Source: Lycorma delicatula (Eukaryota; Arthropoda; Insecta; Hemiptera; Fulgoridae). From it: a stretch of DNA of 64,000 nucleotides. The notes under the pieces were generated by a model. The model worked only from the letters and a program-made list of their open reading frames with translations. It was not told where the DNA came from and searched no databases. Shown here piece by piece: positions 1-12,486 of the stretch. The translations under genes and the position numbers were made by a program. Position 1 is the stretch's first letter. Each line of letters opens with the position of its first letter. The stretch is from positions 295,136,647-295,200,646 of the forward strand of contig NC_134455.1 of NCBI RefSeq assembly GCF_047948215.1, written 5' to 3'.

Positions 1-1018
1 GAAGACCAATTTGGTTTCAGGAAAAGTATAGGGACAAGGAAGCAATTTTAGGCCTCAGATTAATAGTAGAAGGAAGATTAAAGAAAAACAAACCAACATA
101 CTTGGCATTTATAGACCTAGAAAAGGCTTTCGATAACGTAGACTGGAATAAAATGTTCAGCATTTTAAAAAAATTAGGGTTCAAATACAGAGATAGAAGA
201 ACAATTGCTAACATGTACAGGAACCAAACAGCAACAGTAACAATTGAAGAACATAAGAAATAAGCCGTAATAAGAAAGGGAGTCCGACAAAGATGTTCCC
301 TATCTCCGTTACTTTTTAATCTTTACATGGACTATCGCATGAAAATAAACAAGAACAAAACAAAAGTAATGAAATGTAGTAGAAATAACAAAGATGGTCC
401 ACTGAATGTGAAAATAGGAGGAGAAAAGATTATGGAGGTAGAAGAATTTTGTTATTTGGGAAGTAGAATTACTAAAGGCGAACGAAGAAGCAGGAGTGAT
501 ATAAAATGCCAAATAGCACAAGTTAAACGAGCCTTCAGTAAAAAAATATAATATGTTTACATCAAAAATTAATTTAAATGTCAGGAAAAGATTTTTGAAA
601 GTGTATGTTTGGAGTGTCGCTTTATATGGAAGTGAAACTTGGACAATCGGAGTATCTGAGAAGAAAAGATTAGAAGCTTTTGAAATGTGGTGCTATAGGA
701 GAATGTTAAAAATCAGATGGGTGGATAAAGTGACAAATGAAGAGGTATTGCGGCAAATAGATGAAGAAAGAAGCATTTGGAAAAATATAGTTAAAAGAAG
801 AGACAGACTTATAGGCCACATACTAAGGCATCCTGAAATAGTCGCTTTAATATTGGAAGGACAGGTAGAAGGGAAAAATTGTGTAGGCAGGCCAGGTTTG
901 GAATATGTAAAACAAATTGTTAGAGATGTAGGATGTAGAGGGTATAGTGAAATGAAACGACTAGCACTAGATAGGGAATCTTGGAGAGCTGCATCAAACC
1001 AGTCAAATGACTGAAGAC
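1..1018 (+). mobile_element. 3' part of a one-ORF APE-type LINE, cut by the window edge and internally deleted
   Basis: This is a second copy of the LINE that is complete at 37673-40952. Bases 1-327 match about 39766-40089 of that copy, covering the reverse transcriptase region with the FIDLEKAFD motif. After CTTTACAT near 327 the sequence jumps about 160 bases, to the part that reads YRMKINKNKTK. The FADD catalytic box is therefore gone. Two further frames, 327-551 and 553-1014, carry the C-terminal domain and are split by a frameshift near 550. The copy ends like the complete one, with the stop of AATGACTGA followed by an A-rich tail at about 1018-1030. It is a dead copy, very similar to the complete one. 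Strand and family are certain; how far it runs to the left cannot be seen. Confidence 0.92.
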
Positions 1019-1767
1019 AAAAAAAAAACACAAAATAGCAGAACATCCACAAAAATAAATTAATACATACAGCATATCAATTTTAGAAAATATTAATTAA
1101 ATCACAATTAACATGATATACATAAAGATTTTGCAACTGTATCAAGTAGAATTACAACTTAGTCACAAAAAGACTCTTTTTAAGTATATAAAAATAAACA
1201 CAGTAACATTTATAGATTCCATACCTATTTTATAATACACAAAGCATAAAGTAGTGCAAAGTGTATTAATTACAATTAACTGGCATTATTCATCAGTCAA
1301 ATTATTTTGGTTCAACAGTAATAAAACTAAAGGGTGGCACAAAAATAAGAAATAAACATTTTGATTATTTTTTTAAAAACTGGGTGAATAAAAGAAATAT
1401 TACCACCAAATCACATAACTTGCAGTTATTTTTTGACAAAAATCAGTTTTGATTTAAAAAAATTGCTTTAAAGGTTTTATTAGCATCTCGTTAAAAATAT
1501 TCAAAATATCCTCCATAAATATCTAGATAAGAATATTGTTGCTTTTAAAAATAATAACTGAAACAAATAGATTTATCAGTAACTAGGTGACTCGGCAGTG
1601 CTTTACCATTGCTAGATTTGAGTATCCATAGAGATTAAATGAACACAAATGAAGGTTTGATAAAACATTAAAAAACTGAACATTACAGAACTTCACAAAA
1701 TTTAACCTTTCCCTTTTCTCCTTTCTCCCTATTTCCATTTTTTGCAAAAATATTTATTTTCAAATAA

Positions 1768-2360
1768 CTAATATATATTCTGAATATGAGCCAAATCGAA
1801 CCATAAATTCAACTTTTCCAAATATTTCAACCCAACACCATCTAGCAGGTCCATTATTTTGCAGAGCACAGGTATTTCTTTCCATATAAGTATCAAATAT
1901 TGATCCACCGGGTTGGTCTAGTGGTGTCTAAAGGTGGTCTTCCTAAATCAGCTGATTTGGAAGTTGAGAGTTCCAGTGTTCAAGTCCTAGTAAAGTCAGT
2001 TATTTTTACACGGATTTGAATACTAGATTGTGGATACCAGTGTTCTTCGATGGTTGGGCTTCAATTAACCACACATCTCAGGAATGGTCGAACTGAAACT
2101 GTTCAAGACTACACCTCATTTACACTCATACATATCATCCTCATTCATCCTCTGAAATATTATCTGAACGGTAATTACCGGAAGCTAAACAGGAAAAATA
2201 AAATAACACATATACTGAATATGATCCTAATCAGACCATAAATACAATTTTTCAAAATATCTCAACCCATGCCATCTAGCGGATCCATTTTTTGCAGAGG
2301 TATTTCTTTCCATGTAACACATATTCTGAATATGAGCCAAATCGGACCTACCACCTAGTG
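1768..2360. repeat. Short tandem repeat array, about 111 bp unit, split by a SINE
   Basis: A unit containing TGAATATGAGCCAAATCG, CCATCTAGC, a GGTCCATT/GGATCCATT block, GCAGAG and GGTATTTCTTTCCAT occurs at about 1768-1900 and again at 2206-2316. A partial third unit begins at 2317, giving a spacing of 111 bases between units two and three. A tRNA-derived SINE sits between units one and two. No protein is encoded. It resembles a short satellite or the internal repeat of a non-autonomous element. Confidence 0.7.
1905..2200 (+). mobile_element. tRNA-derived SINE, family A
   Basis: It starts with CCACCGGGTTGGTCTAGTGG, which holds a pol III A-box-like GGTCTAGTGG, and has a B-box-like block about 60 bases later. 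The body contains CGGATTTGAATACTAGATT, a TTCTTYGRTGGTTGGG block, and CATCCTCATTCATCCTCTGA. It ends in GAGGCTAAACAGAAAAA-like sequence, here GAAGCTAAACAGGAAAAA. The same order occurs at 23329-23608, 45332-45623, 53380-53668 (minus) and, truncated, at 62357-62530. No clear target duplication is visible here because the flanks are repeats. Confidence 0.85.
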
Positions 2361-2541
2361 GGTTCAAACTAATTCTGAAACCTTTGTAGGCATGTGCACA
2401 ACAACTCCCAAAGTTTCATCACAATCATGTTAATGGTGTAGCAATGCATACGGGACAAACATAAATTCATTTATGTCTCATTATAATTTATACAAACCTC
2501 ATTAAAATTTAAAATTTATATTATAATTTTTTTTTTTTTAA

Positions 2542-2547
2542 TTTATT
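2542..2547 (-). promoter_or_regulatory. Candidate polyadenylation signal of the zinc-finger gene
   Basis: On the minus strand this reads AATAAA, about 140 bases after the TAA stop of the last exon at 2684. It lies just before a long A/T tract. AATAAA is common by chance in DNA this AT-rich, so the assignment rests mainly on position. Confidence 0.35.
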
Positions 2548-2683
2548 ATATTTTGGTATTTTTTTTAAAAATTAACAAAAATTTTAATTAAAAAAAGATT
2601 TATCCACTTTTATATTTTACTAACATTAACAGTACATAAATAAATAAATTTAAATAGATAAAATATTTTCAAAAATAAATCAA

Positions 2684-2813
2684 TTAACCTGGAGCTGGAA
2701 TAGCATATGGTGTCTGAGATCGTTTTACAGCTTTTAAATGTTTAGAACCCATTAAATGGATACTTAATTGTTCTTCAGTAGGCGTCCTAACATTGCATAA
2801 TTCACAAACCCAC
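2684..2813 (-). CDS. Last exon: U1/matrin-type zinc-finger protein (ZMAT3/ZNF346/ZNF385-like)
   Basis: This exon starts after the acceptor TTGATTTCAG. Its first base completes a Lys codon with the AA left at the end of the exon at 12487-12606. It then encodes WVCELC and the third zinc finger: CELC, 12 residues, H, LMGSK, H. A short tail ending in YAIPAPG and a TAA stop follow. U1-type fingers of this spacing, separated by long linkers, are known in ZMAT3, ZNF346 and ZNF385, where they bind double-stranded or structured RNA, mostly in the nucleus. The six exons give 704 coding nucleotides in one frame, so the gene is almost certainly real. The exact orthologue cannot be fixed without a search. 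Confidence 0.85.
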
Positions 2814-3835
2814 CTGAAATCAAACCAATCACACATATGTTTCAGAGTAATCTGCAAAAAAAAGCCTTGAGACAAAAAGCAGATTATTTCAATGTGTTGT
2901 TACAGGAATGTATTTACATGTTTATATTACACTCTACAATCTTATAATTTACTTATCTACGTGCTTTTGAATATTCTAGAGCCTTTTAGTATGAGATTTG
3001 CATTAACACTGGTATTTAAATCTAAGCTTTCTTATCAACTTTCATAAATATACTCTGCTATAGTTTATGATGCCATTTTGATGGCAATGCATTAAATTGC
3101 TGGCTAACAATTTACTCATTTTCAAAATCTTTTTTTGACCCCATAAAATAAATGTATCTTTCATTAGATAAGACTAAAAAAAAAGATATTTTTTTATGAT
3201 CCCATCACTTTTGGAATATGAAATTACAGCTGACCGGGTTCTTTCCTTCAATAACAAATTCAGCAAATACTAATGGAAATTCAGTAGCATCACTGGATCA
3301 TATTAATTACATTAATTAGGTTAACCAAAATTATTTTTCAAAAATTTTAAATAGGAGCAACATTATAATACTATTTATTAATATTTTTATTATTACTTAT
3401 ACATAGCAGGTATGATTTTTTATACAACTGGTTTCAGGCTCAGCCTATCATCAGGTACATAATATTAATCTATAAATTTCATTTTAATGGTATTAAGAAG
3501 GAAATATTATTTTGAAATATATATATAAAGCATATGAAAACCAATCATTTATCAAAAGCAAACTGTCATTTATGACGATGAAATAAGACTAAAATAAGGA
3601 CAGCAATATCACTGATATTGATTTTGGTTCTCCTAATAAAATATGCTTACTCTAAGCCATGATCAGATGAGCTTTTTAAAACTAAAATTATGAACATGCA
3701 GCAACTTTTTGTTGAAAATTTGTCATCGTTTTGAGAAAGAGCAAAAATAAATAACATAAAATGTATCAGTCAGTCTGCAAAAACTATATAAGTGAACTAA
3801 GCCATCAGAATAAATGTTCTAAAGAAAAATTGGGG

Positions 3836-4603
3836 GATCAATCCATTTGAAGTATCCCAAAAAACATAAGCTTGTTGCTTGACCAATTCAAAAAAAAAAT
3901 TGTTACTTACACTTGTTTCCTACATGTTTCAGAACCTTAAAACTATTTTTTTATTTTTTTTTATTTACGCAGTTTACCTGTGACAGCCATTTTTTGTTAG
4001 GGTGCGCACACCTATTTTTATGATTGTAAGGGTTTACAAAAAAAAAATCATAACTAAAAAAACTATTGGTCCTGGAAGGATGAAACAAAAAGCAATTTAT
4101 TCATATTTTCTCAAGGTAAAATTTGGTCCTGTAGTTTATGTACCTTTCTCTCTTCTTTCCATGAGAAAATTACCAATAAAGTTGAACATGAAAAAGTGTG
4201 AAATTTTACTTTTGATAATTTTTTTCAAGAGGCAATGATAGCGTACACAGTTTGAATTATTTTTTATGTGTAGGTATATGTTGTAGTTTTACTATAAATA
4301 ATAATAATGGTGATATACTTACTTACCCCTAAATTTTTATGAAGTTAAGAAAACTAATTTTTTTTTAAATTCAAATTTTGGCTTCAAATAACTCTGACGG
4401 GGCTGGTGACAAAAATTTCAAATTTGCACAACTTGAAGTGTTTTTGTGGATGTTTATGGCAAATAAAAAAGTTTTTTTGTATTGTAATAATAAAAAAGTT
4501 ATAACTTCTCAAAAATCATGAAAAACGATACCATTTTGACTCGCTAAATAAGTGCTCCAAGAGGGTTTCTTGTCTTCTTTGCACTTTACATTTTTTATAT
4601 TTA
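3836..4603 (+). repeat. Left long terminal inverted repeat
   Basis: It pairs with 6640-7402 over its whole length with scattered substitutions and small indels. A short open frame at 4002-4238 lies inside the arm and has no family resemblance, so I treat it as chance. Confidence 0.8.
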
Positions 4604-5094
4604 GCCCCTATGTGTTGAAGTTGACATTTTCAATATTTTTAAAATAGTTTTTTTTTGTAATTTTTAATGATAGGTGATAATTTAATGATAACTTAACCAA
4701 TACCAGTAATTTTAACAATTTTGATTCAAAAATGCTTGTAAAACTTACCCAAACCGAGATTTGAATGAGTAGCCCATATCTTTTTTTTAAGAATTCACTT
4801 TTATTTTTATAATGGTTTATCTTTATAAACACTATCAAAGAAAAAATAAATTGTAACATAATTTTAATTATTCTTCAATGAAATAGCCTGTTTTTTTAGC
4901 AATTCATTATGCAATTTTTAGCAATTTATTTAGCAGTTCATTATTTAGTGTGGTTAACCAATAGCTGTGATATCTCTTCTGATAACCCTCTTGAAATTGT
5001 GTGAGAAAGACCCATCATTGTAATTAATTCAAGTGATGTCAACTTTTTCAGGATTTTGCAGATCAGTACCCACACCACGCATGTCAAACACTAC

Positions 5095-6318
5095 TGCCTG
5101 CTTACCTGGCCAAATTGGTGCACACATTTATCACACAGCTGTAGTTATCCTTATCACAAACAAAGATGTCTACTAAGTCCTAATAATCAACATTAAGTTT
5201 AGGACCATCAATCATAAGTTTGATGTTCTGGTGGTGGGGGCAGACACAAACTGTATGAGTCCCGGATGCATCAACCAAGATACACCATTTTGGACGGAGT
5301 GCGCAGAACTTTGATCTTCCAATTTTTTCCCTAGGGTTTTCACTTTTAAAAGAGACATTGCAATTCATTTAAGTTTATCAGAACAAGCTGTTTTTGCTTA
5401 TGCACTCTGACACAATCGTATGCTAATACAATCTTTTTATCAGGACACAGCTTGTTATTATTGCCATCTTCATAAAATAACACAACTTCTTTACTTGTGT
5501 CATTACTAATTCCTGTTTTATGTCTTTTACCTAACTCTGGTAGAATGCCATCCTCATTAAATAATTCTCTAAGTCTAATTAAACGCTCGGACACATTGAA
5601 CTCTGACATTATTTTAGATCTAGTCCAAGACTGGGAAAGTAAACTGATAATTTTAACCTTATCTTCTTTAGAAGTAAGAACCCATTTTTCTTTAAGTTTT
5701 AAAATAAGATAATCATGTTCATGTGAAGAAGATTGAGCTAGATTTTCATTTTTTTTAAACTTTCGAGTCAAAATACAATTGAAGATTCTTTTTTAATTTT
5801 TTAGATACCTTATTTATTTTAAATTTCAGTGCTGATGGCCTTTGATCCATGCTTATTTTTTTCAATTTTGATGGAGGTAATACATCCAAAATGTCACAAC
5901 CAGCATCCAACTGTTCAATATTGTGATGTGAGGCCAATGTATTGCTCTTGGTCTTCACAGTCATATAGTTCTTTGTTCTGCTGAGAAAAAATACTTTTGA
6001 AACAGTTAACAAAAAGAGACTTTCCAGGAACTAAATTTAAATTTTGAAAAATGTGTTCTTTAAGAGCTTGTTCTAATATTACTTGTTTTAAGTTTCTCTT
6101 AACTGTTTTATTATGAGTTCTCAAAGGGTCAGAACAGAACTGTCCCTATAGGTGACTGAATTTTGACAAAAACATTTTTGTATGATATTTACCAATACTA
6201 GTGACATCTCAATTAACATGTAAAAAGATAAGTTGTTGGTTTTCATCACAAATTTTACTGAGATCTTTTGTTGCCACTCTTTATTCACATAAATTCCTAT
6301 GGAACATTGTTCTTCCAT
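5095..6318 (-). pseudogene. Decayed transposon ORF with a SGTHxVCVCxxHQNxKL motif
   Basis: Overlapping minus-strand frames (6318-6121, 6124-5915, 6012-5755, 5771-5346, 5368-5180) give one product interrupted by frameshifts. The best-preserved part is 5771-5180. It has a basic/HTH-like stretch (SWTRSKIMSEFNVSERLIR), then KEVVLFYEDGNN..CPDKK, then LRPKWCILVDASGTHTVCVC and PHHQNIKLM. Downstream to about 5105 further Cys residues follow (VCDKDNYSC, NVCTN). I recall this Cys/His motif from uncharacterised, highly repeated proteins of aphids, Hydra and other animals; that is memory, not a search. Expected C-terminal parts are absent, so the copy is dead. A second degenerate copy lies at 55830-56095. 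Function is unknown; its place between terminal repeats suggests a transposase or partner protein. Confidence 0.6.
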
Positions 6319-6639
6319 TATCTTATGTGAAATTACTTGAAAATAATGTAAAAATTTAACTGATTTTAAAATTTACAAATATAATATAAATAAAACTTAT
6401 TTATTTAATAAAGACTTCCAAATACAAGATGAAATTTGAGACACTCGGTAAAGATGTGAACAGGTCATCAACTAATGTCAGATGACCAGTCTGTAACTGC
6501 AAAGCTAAATGATGCAACAAGCATAAATGAGCATGTTGCAACATGAATTTTCCTGATGACTGGAAATAACTTCAAGCGCCTGTTACAAAATGAACACTAC
6601 AGTTGAATAGTTTAAACAAGTCTATTTCAACTATAGCAA

Positions 6640-7402
6640 TAAGTATAAAAATATTAAAAGTGCCAAGAAGAAAAGAAGCCCCCATGGAGCACTTATTTAC
6701 TGAATCAAAATGGTATAGCTTTTAACAGGTTTTTCATGACTTTTGAGAAGTTATAGCTTTTTTATTAGTACAATACAAAAGAAACTTTTTTATTTTCCAT
6801 AAACATCCACAAAAACACTGCAGGTTGCGCAAATTTGAGACTTTTATCACCAGCCCCATCAGTGTTATTTGAAGTCAAAATTTAAATTTAAAAAAAATTA
6901 GTTTTCTAAAATTCATAAAGATTTAGATCACCACTAATATTATTTATGGTAAAACTACTAACATGTACCTACATATACAAAAAAATAATTTAAACTGTGT
7001 ATGCCATCCCTGCTTCTTGAAAAAAAATTACCAAAGTGAAATTTCACACTTTTTCATGTTCAACCTTATTGGTAATTTTCTCGTGGAAAGAAGAGAGAAA
7101 GGTAAATAAACTACTGGAACAATCTTTTACCTTGAGAAAGTATGAATAAATTGCTTTTTGTTTCATCCTTCCAGGACCAATAGTTTTTTAGTTAAGATTT
7201 TTTTCATAAGCCCTTACAATCACAAAAATAGGTGTGCGCATCAAACAAAAATGGATGCCACAGATAAACTGCTTAAATATACAAAATTACAAAAAAAAAT
7301 AGTTTTAAGGTCCTGAGACATGTAGGAAACAGGTGGGTAAGTTTCAATTTTTTTTTTATTGGTCAAGCAACCGCCCTTGGGTCACTTCAAATGGATTGAC
7401 CC
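6640..7402 (-). repeat. Right long terminal inverted repeat
   Basis: This is the inverse of 3836-4603. Its outer end reads TTCAAATGGATTGACCC. Matched blocks appear in reverse order to the left arm. Confidence 0.8.
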
Positions 7403-10400
7403 AGAGAGGTTTAAACAACATAATGGAAATGATAAATAAAACATTCAAAAAGTATAATTTTTTATGATTAATGATAAACTATTATTATAAAATATTGCAA
7501 AAACTTTTTTTTTAATTAAATAAAGTTTTTATTAAAAAACTTAAATTTATATTTAAGTTATATAAAATTAATTTTCTAAATTTATATTTAATATGCATTT
7601 GCAGGATTTTTATAAAATGGAGAATAATAATAATAACAAATTTTAATCTATTAATTTACAAAATAATTTCTGAATACTGGAAAATAATTTATTTCGTGTA
7701 CACAGTACAGTTATTACATATAAAATTTACATATCACCTTGTTTGCAACAAGTATGAACCACTTTGAGTAATAGAGAGTGAATAAGGTTATCAGTAAAAA
7801 CTGTCCTTCTGCTATTAGCTTACCTGGAAGGGAGGGAACCTAATCCCTGCTGCATTCAGGCAGATGCTACTACTACATCATGCAGCAGATGAGGGATTTT
7901 CCATCGGTTACATATTACTAGAATTACAACTGTCAAAGCTGATTGTGTATTTATTTTCAAACTAAAAATTGTGAAAGTACGAATCTATTTATAAATCTTG
8001 TCATATTGGTTACAAAATTTTACAGGTAGGTTAAGTTTTTATGGAGCTTTATTGCAGTTCTTGTTTTAAAAACTAAAATATTTTATTAAAAATAAATATT
8101 AGGTATTGTATTACTATACCTGTTAATTATCAATATAATTAACCTGTAGTTTTCAAAAGGAATAGTAACAACAATAATTCTGTTTACTAGTAATTCAATG
8201 TAATTGTCAACAAATATTATTTATCAAAACTTATATAAATATTGATTTGAAGATGGTGAATAAAATAATAAAAATACACATTACTACAGCAAAGGTATTT
8301 TTAATTTCATCTATCTACTTTTTTTTAATAATTATTCAATCTTTTTCAAGTTATTTTTTATTCCTGTTTATTCTGTGTAAATAGTTTAACTCAGTAAAAT
8401 TTCTATATCTTATATCTTCAATTATCTATTTTAATTATTTCAAATCTTTGTCTTCTTCTATAGTTTTTATCATCAAATAAAGAGGCTGTTTATTTAAAAT
8501 GGCTGGCAATAACAAGTCAGTCAACCAATTTAGTTCCTCTACAAGATTTTGCCATATACTTTTCATTTTGTATTTATCAAATCGTCTAATTCAACAACAT
8601 TCTATAATATGTTTCAAAGCCCTTCATTCTTTTCCATTTTGATTTTTCTATTGTCAAAGAAATCAACAGAGCACTATACTACAATAATGCCACCTATGAC
8701 ACTATCATAATATAATGAAATATGTCATACAATCACGTAGCATCATATGCAATTATCATAATATAATATCTATCACAATTCACTGAACTTAACAAACATA
8801 TTTTTAAGAAAAATACTTCCTTTTCTGCATGATTGTGTGACTCTGCTTTTGATCTCTACCTTACTTCATTTATCGTTTGTAATTTTACTATTCAAAATAA
8901 CAAATTCCACAACTTTGATACCTTATTTTAATATTTAATTCCTCTTAATCTTAGTATTTAATTCCTCACTATCTCTCTTTTTGTTATATTACACTACTTT
9001 TGTGTCTGTGTTTAAGTCTTTCAGAGCTCTATCAAACCAATTTCAAAACAGTGTGTCCTCAGCTATCAATTTCTTTTTCTTACTCCAACACCTCATCTGA
9101 CAATTTTTCTCCTCTTAACAGTCTTCCTTTACTCAGCTTCCATGTTAGCTCTTTCTTTAGCCCTAAAAATTGTTTTCCATTCAACCTGACATTAACATAT
9201 TTTGGTTTCATTTTCCAGTTTTCCTTGTTTTCGTAGGTAAGCTACACATACCTTTACAGTAATCATACTTTTCTGTTCTTCGCTACATGTCTCCTTTAAC
9301 CAATTTTATTCTGTTTTTAAGTTATGCTATCACACTGATTCCTCCTTTCTTTTTGTAAGAGTCCTGTGAGCCTGCAATTTCCTCTCCTATGCTTAACTTA
9401 TTATTCTCCAATTATTGTTTAGCTAAATATATTAACACAAAATGTTAAGATCTATTCATTCAATTTAAATTTGTAATAATGTAATGTCTCAACCATAATT
9501 CATTCATTCAAAAGGAAATCGAGAGCATAGGCCCTCCAGTCATTTACATGACTTTAATCTGTTTAAACTAATTCTGATCAGCAGTTGATACATGAATTAG
9601 TAATGCAATTACACATAGCAAGAACTGTACTCATAAACTGGTCCTCAGGCCAGATCCAATTGATTTTACGTTAAATTGAAGATATATGTGTGTAAATTAA
9701 GTTATTCATCCACATGCCATCAGTATGGTTTCATTAATGAAAACTACAAGAACATCTATGATGATGATCAGGAATTCTTCGCAATGTGCCATTCAGATGA
9801 TGTAATTATTCTTTAATAGTTCTTTATATTTCTTTGAGGCAATTATTATTATTATAATCATAAAATATGCCAGATAAATCAGACAAGCAACTTTTGTAAC
9901 CATTATAAATTCTGACCTAAATTTGAAATTAAATTAAATTGAGCTATATAAATTTGTGAATTCATTTGTATTTTATTTTATAATAAACTATTTTGTTATA
10001 TGGATTTTTTATACATTGACAGACAATATATTTGTTAAAACGTAAAAGTTAAATTTTCAGGCAGCATGATTCATTTGTTATTAAATTCTTTCTTAAAATA
10101 GAACTTGAAGAAACATAACATTCATGCTGGAAAAATGTACTAACGTTTTCTATACAAAGAGAGTTTCATTTCTGCGAATACATATACTCACACAGACTTG
10201 GACAATTTGGAGAAATACTGGTGGGGTTAGACCTGTGGCATCAGAAGCGTCAGTTATATGTTGTAATTTCACCTTGGCAAGTTGTGTGGAGTGAGTATTT
10301 ATATAAAAAAAAAACTAATCATGAAAGTTTACAAACCATGAATTATAAGAAACACAGGTATGAGAATTTTAAATAAGAGGCCACTCCATAAGAAACATTC

Positions 10401-12486
10401 TTGGATCTACTAGAAGATTTCTTACTTGTCGATTAATTTTTTAAAGAAAATAACTTTAAAAATATTATTATTAAAATTGTAACATGTTAAAATGGCAACA
10501 ATATGTGTAAAATTATAATTAAAACTAATCTTGGATTGGCCAATTTTTTAGTATCATATGTATTAGTAAGATATTTTGTTAATTTTAATTAAATAGTTAT
10601 GCAATAGCGGTTCTACAAACGAACCTAAGTAGACAAGTTATGGGGCTTTTGAGTCGGATGTGTTAATTATCATTTTCTTTATTTTTATAAGTAATATGTA
10701 TCATTCATCGCTGTTAGTAATATTTTTTCATGTGATGAGTTTTGTAAAATTTGTAAGAACATATGCAGCATAGCCCTAGTACATTATTTTGCAAATCCCA
10801 ACTATAGTAAGTACATTTTTTGTTTTTTAAAAAACTTAATTTTTATAAAATGATAAATTAAAATTTTTTGTTATTAAATTTGATTTTTTTTAAAAAGTTT
10901 ACAATTTGGTATAAGATATCGGACCAGAAGCTTACACTTTGACTGAATTAAAGGGAAACGTACTGTTATTAAATCTTTTTTTACTAGAATACAAACTTAT
11001 GCTAACAATTTTGATTTGCACATCAGTGACACTATTAAGAAAGATAAAAAAAATTAAAATGAATCTTTTACACACATATATATTTTTTTGTCAGTTTTAA
11101 GACTCATATTCCTCTGTAATAATATACAAATATAAATAAATAATTTGGTCCATAAAGTACAGAATAAAATTAAATTAGGTTGGATGACGCTTACCTTATA
11201 TCATTATATATATACAAGAGTACATTCACGATTTTCTCGCATCTTTAGTTGATCGAATCTTTTAATTGTTTACATAACATACATATTATAAATACACAAC
11301 ATTAGAAAATAAAATCTTGATAAATACAATAAAACAAAATTTGTTAAAACTTTGGATATAAAACTTCCTTATATTTTCATATCTTTCCAATAATTCCTAT
11401 TATATACAGTTCAATCTACTCATTGTTTGTTTTAAACTCTGTAGCTTGATCCTCTTAATTGAGCTTTTAATATTTCACGCTTTGAGTTAAAGAATACCTT
11501 GTTTGTTATATTTCCTAATGACTGGTTCTTGAGCAGTTCCTGCCTGGAGATTACTTTAGTTATGAATATTTTAATAATAGGACATCAATCAAATTACCAA
11601 TTAAAAAAAAATACATGAGAAAAGCATATCCTCAGAAAATAAAAACAGTTTTTCATTGATTTCACATGCAAAACAAACACAGTCTAATAAAATTTATATT
11701 AGTTTCGATTAGTTATTTTTCAGATTGATAAACCATCAATTAATTGTTTCTTTTTAAATATCATAAAAGAAAAGATATGCATTGGTGAGACCTGGAGGTA
11801 TGAAAAATGTCAAATTATAATTATATAATCTATCATTAGGTCAAGCAAAACTTCAAAACTGAATTATAGACTGTAAAAAAATAATCAGGGGTAAACATTG
11901 ATTCTGATCACATGTATATAAAAATTTTGTGAAACTAAAGAAAAACAACTACTGAAAGGGCAGCTGTCTCTTTTGGGAATCATTCCATTGTTTGGAATGA
12001 TTCCAAAGACCAACCCAAGGGTGAAAGGGCTACCTCATGGTAGCATCTGTAGTTTGGCCATCTGCTATTCAAAGGCGTGCAAGCTTCTTTGTGAAACATA
12101 GTCTCCTTATCAGCTTTACAGCATTTTACATTTCTACAGTGTATTCCCTTAGAAAATCTACCGTTACACTTCAATACTGCCACTGCCAACTCACACATAC
12201 TTATTCTGAACATTTTTTAATACCATTCTTGGACAATACAAAAGGATTACAGGATTTTTACACAAGATTTGTCAAGATGTAAAAAAAAAATAGCAACATC
12301 AATATAGGTTGATTACTGCAGTAAGGTTGAATTTTCCTACTAATTATTAGGCCAAAGCTAGTAATCAACTTATTCACCACACTACTGATATGTTTACTAA
12401 AAATTGGACATGCAAAATTTGTTATATTAACTTACTACTTTTTCAAAACAAAATGGCCTATCCAAGAAATTAAAAATAATACTCAC

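Larger units (their letters stand above)
3836..7402. mobile_element. DNA transposon with long (~760 bp) terminal inverted repeats, superfamily unassigned
   Basis: Bases 3836-4603 read as an imperfect inverted copy of 6640-7402. Both outer ends carry CAATCCATTTGAAGT next to GGG/CCC. Further matched blocks include GCTTGACCAAT, GGTGCGCACACCTATTTTT, GGTCCTGGAAGGATGAAAC, AAAAGTGTGAAATTT and GGGGCTGGTGA. The inner boundaries are marked by GCTCCA...TCTTTGCACT at 4554-4585 and its inverse near 6658-6690. Between the arms lies a decayed minus-strand coding region at 5095-6318. No target duplication is obvious. The element is entirely inside the last intron of the zinc-finger gene. Size and architecture suggest a cut-and-paste transposon, but I cannot name the superfamily. 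Confidence 0.8.
2814..12486 (-). other. Intron of the zinc-finger gene (9.7 kb)
   Basis: The intron is bounded by the GT donor next to 12487 and the AG acceptor next to 2813. It contains the long-inverted-repeat transposon at 3836-7402. From 7403 to 12486 I see no gene, only AT-rich DNA, a short palindrome at 11976-12004 and small open frames without family resemblance. At 3425-3460 there is a CTGGTTTCAGGCTCAGCC plus ATCATCAGGTAC motif of a kind repeated in many insect genomes. Confidence 0.75.

Noticed and set aside
9000..9236. 78-codon Ser/Phe-rich frame
   Set aside because: It comes from pyrimidine-rich intron sequence and has no recognisable features.
11980..12282. Overlapping frames on both strands as a gene
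   Set aside because: The minus-strand frame vaguely resembles a retroelement region but has no motif I could name, and the plus-strand frame is its shadow.
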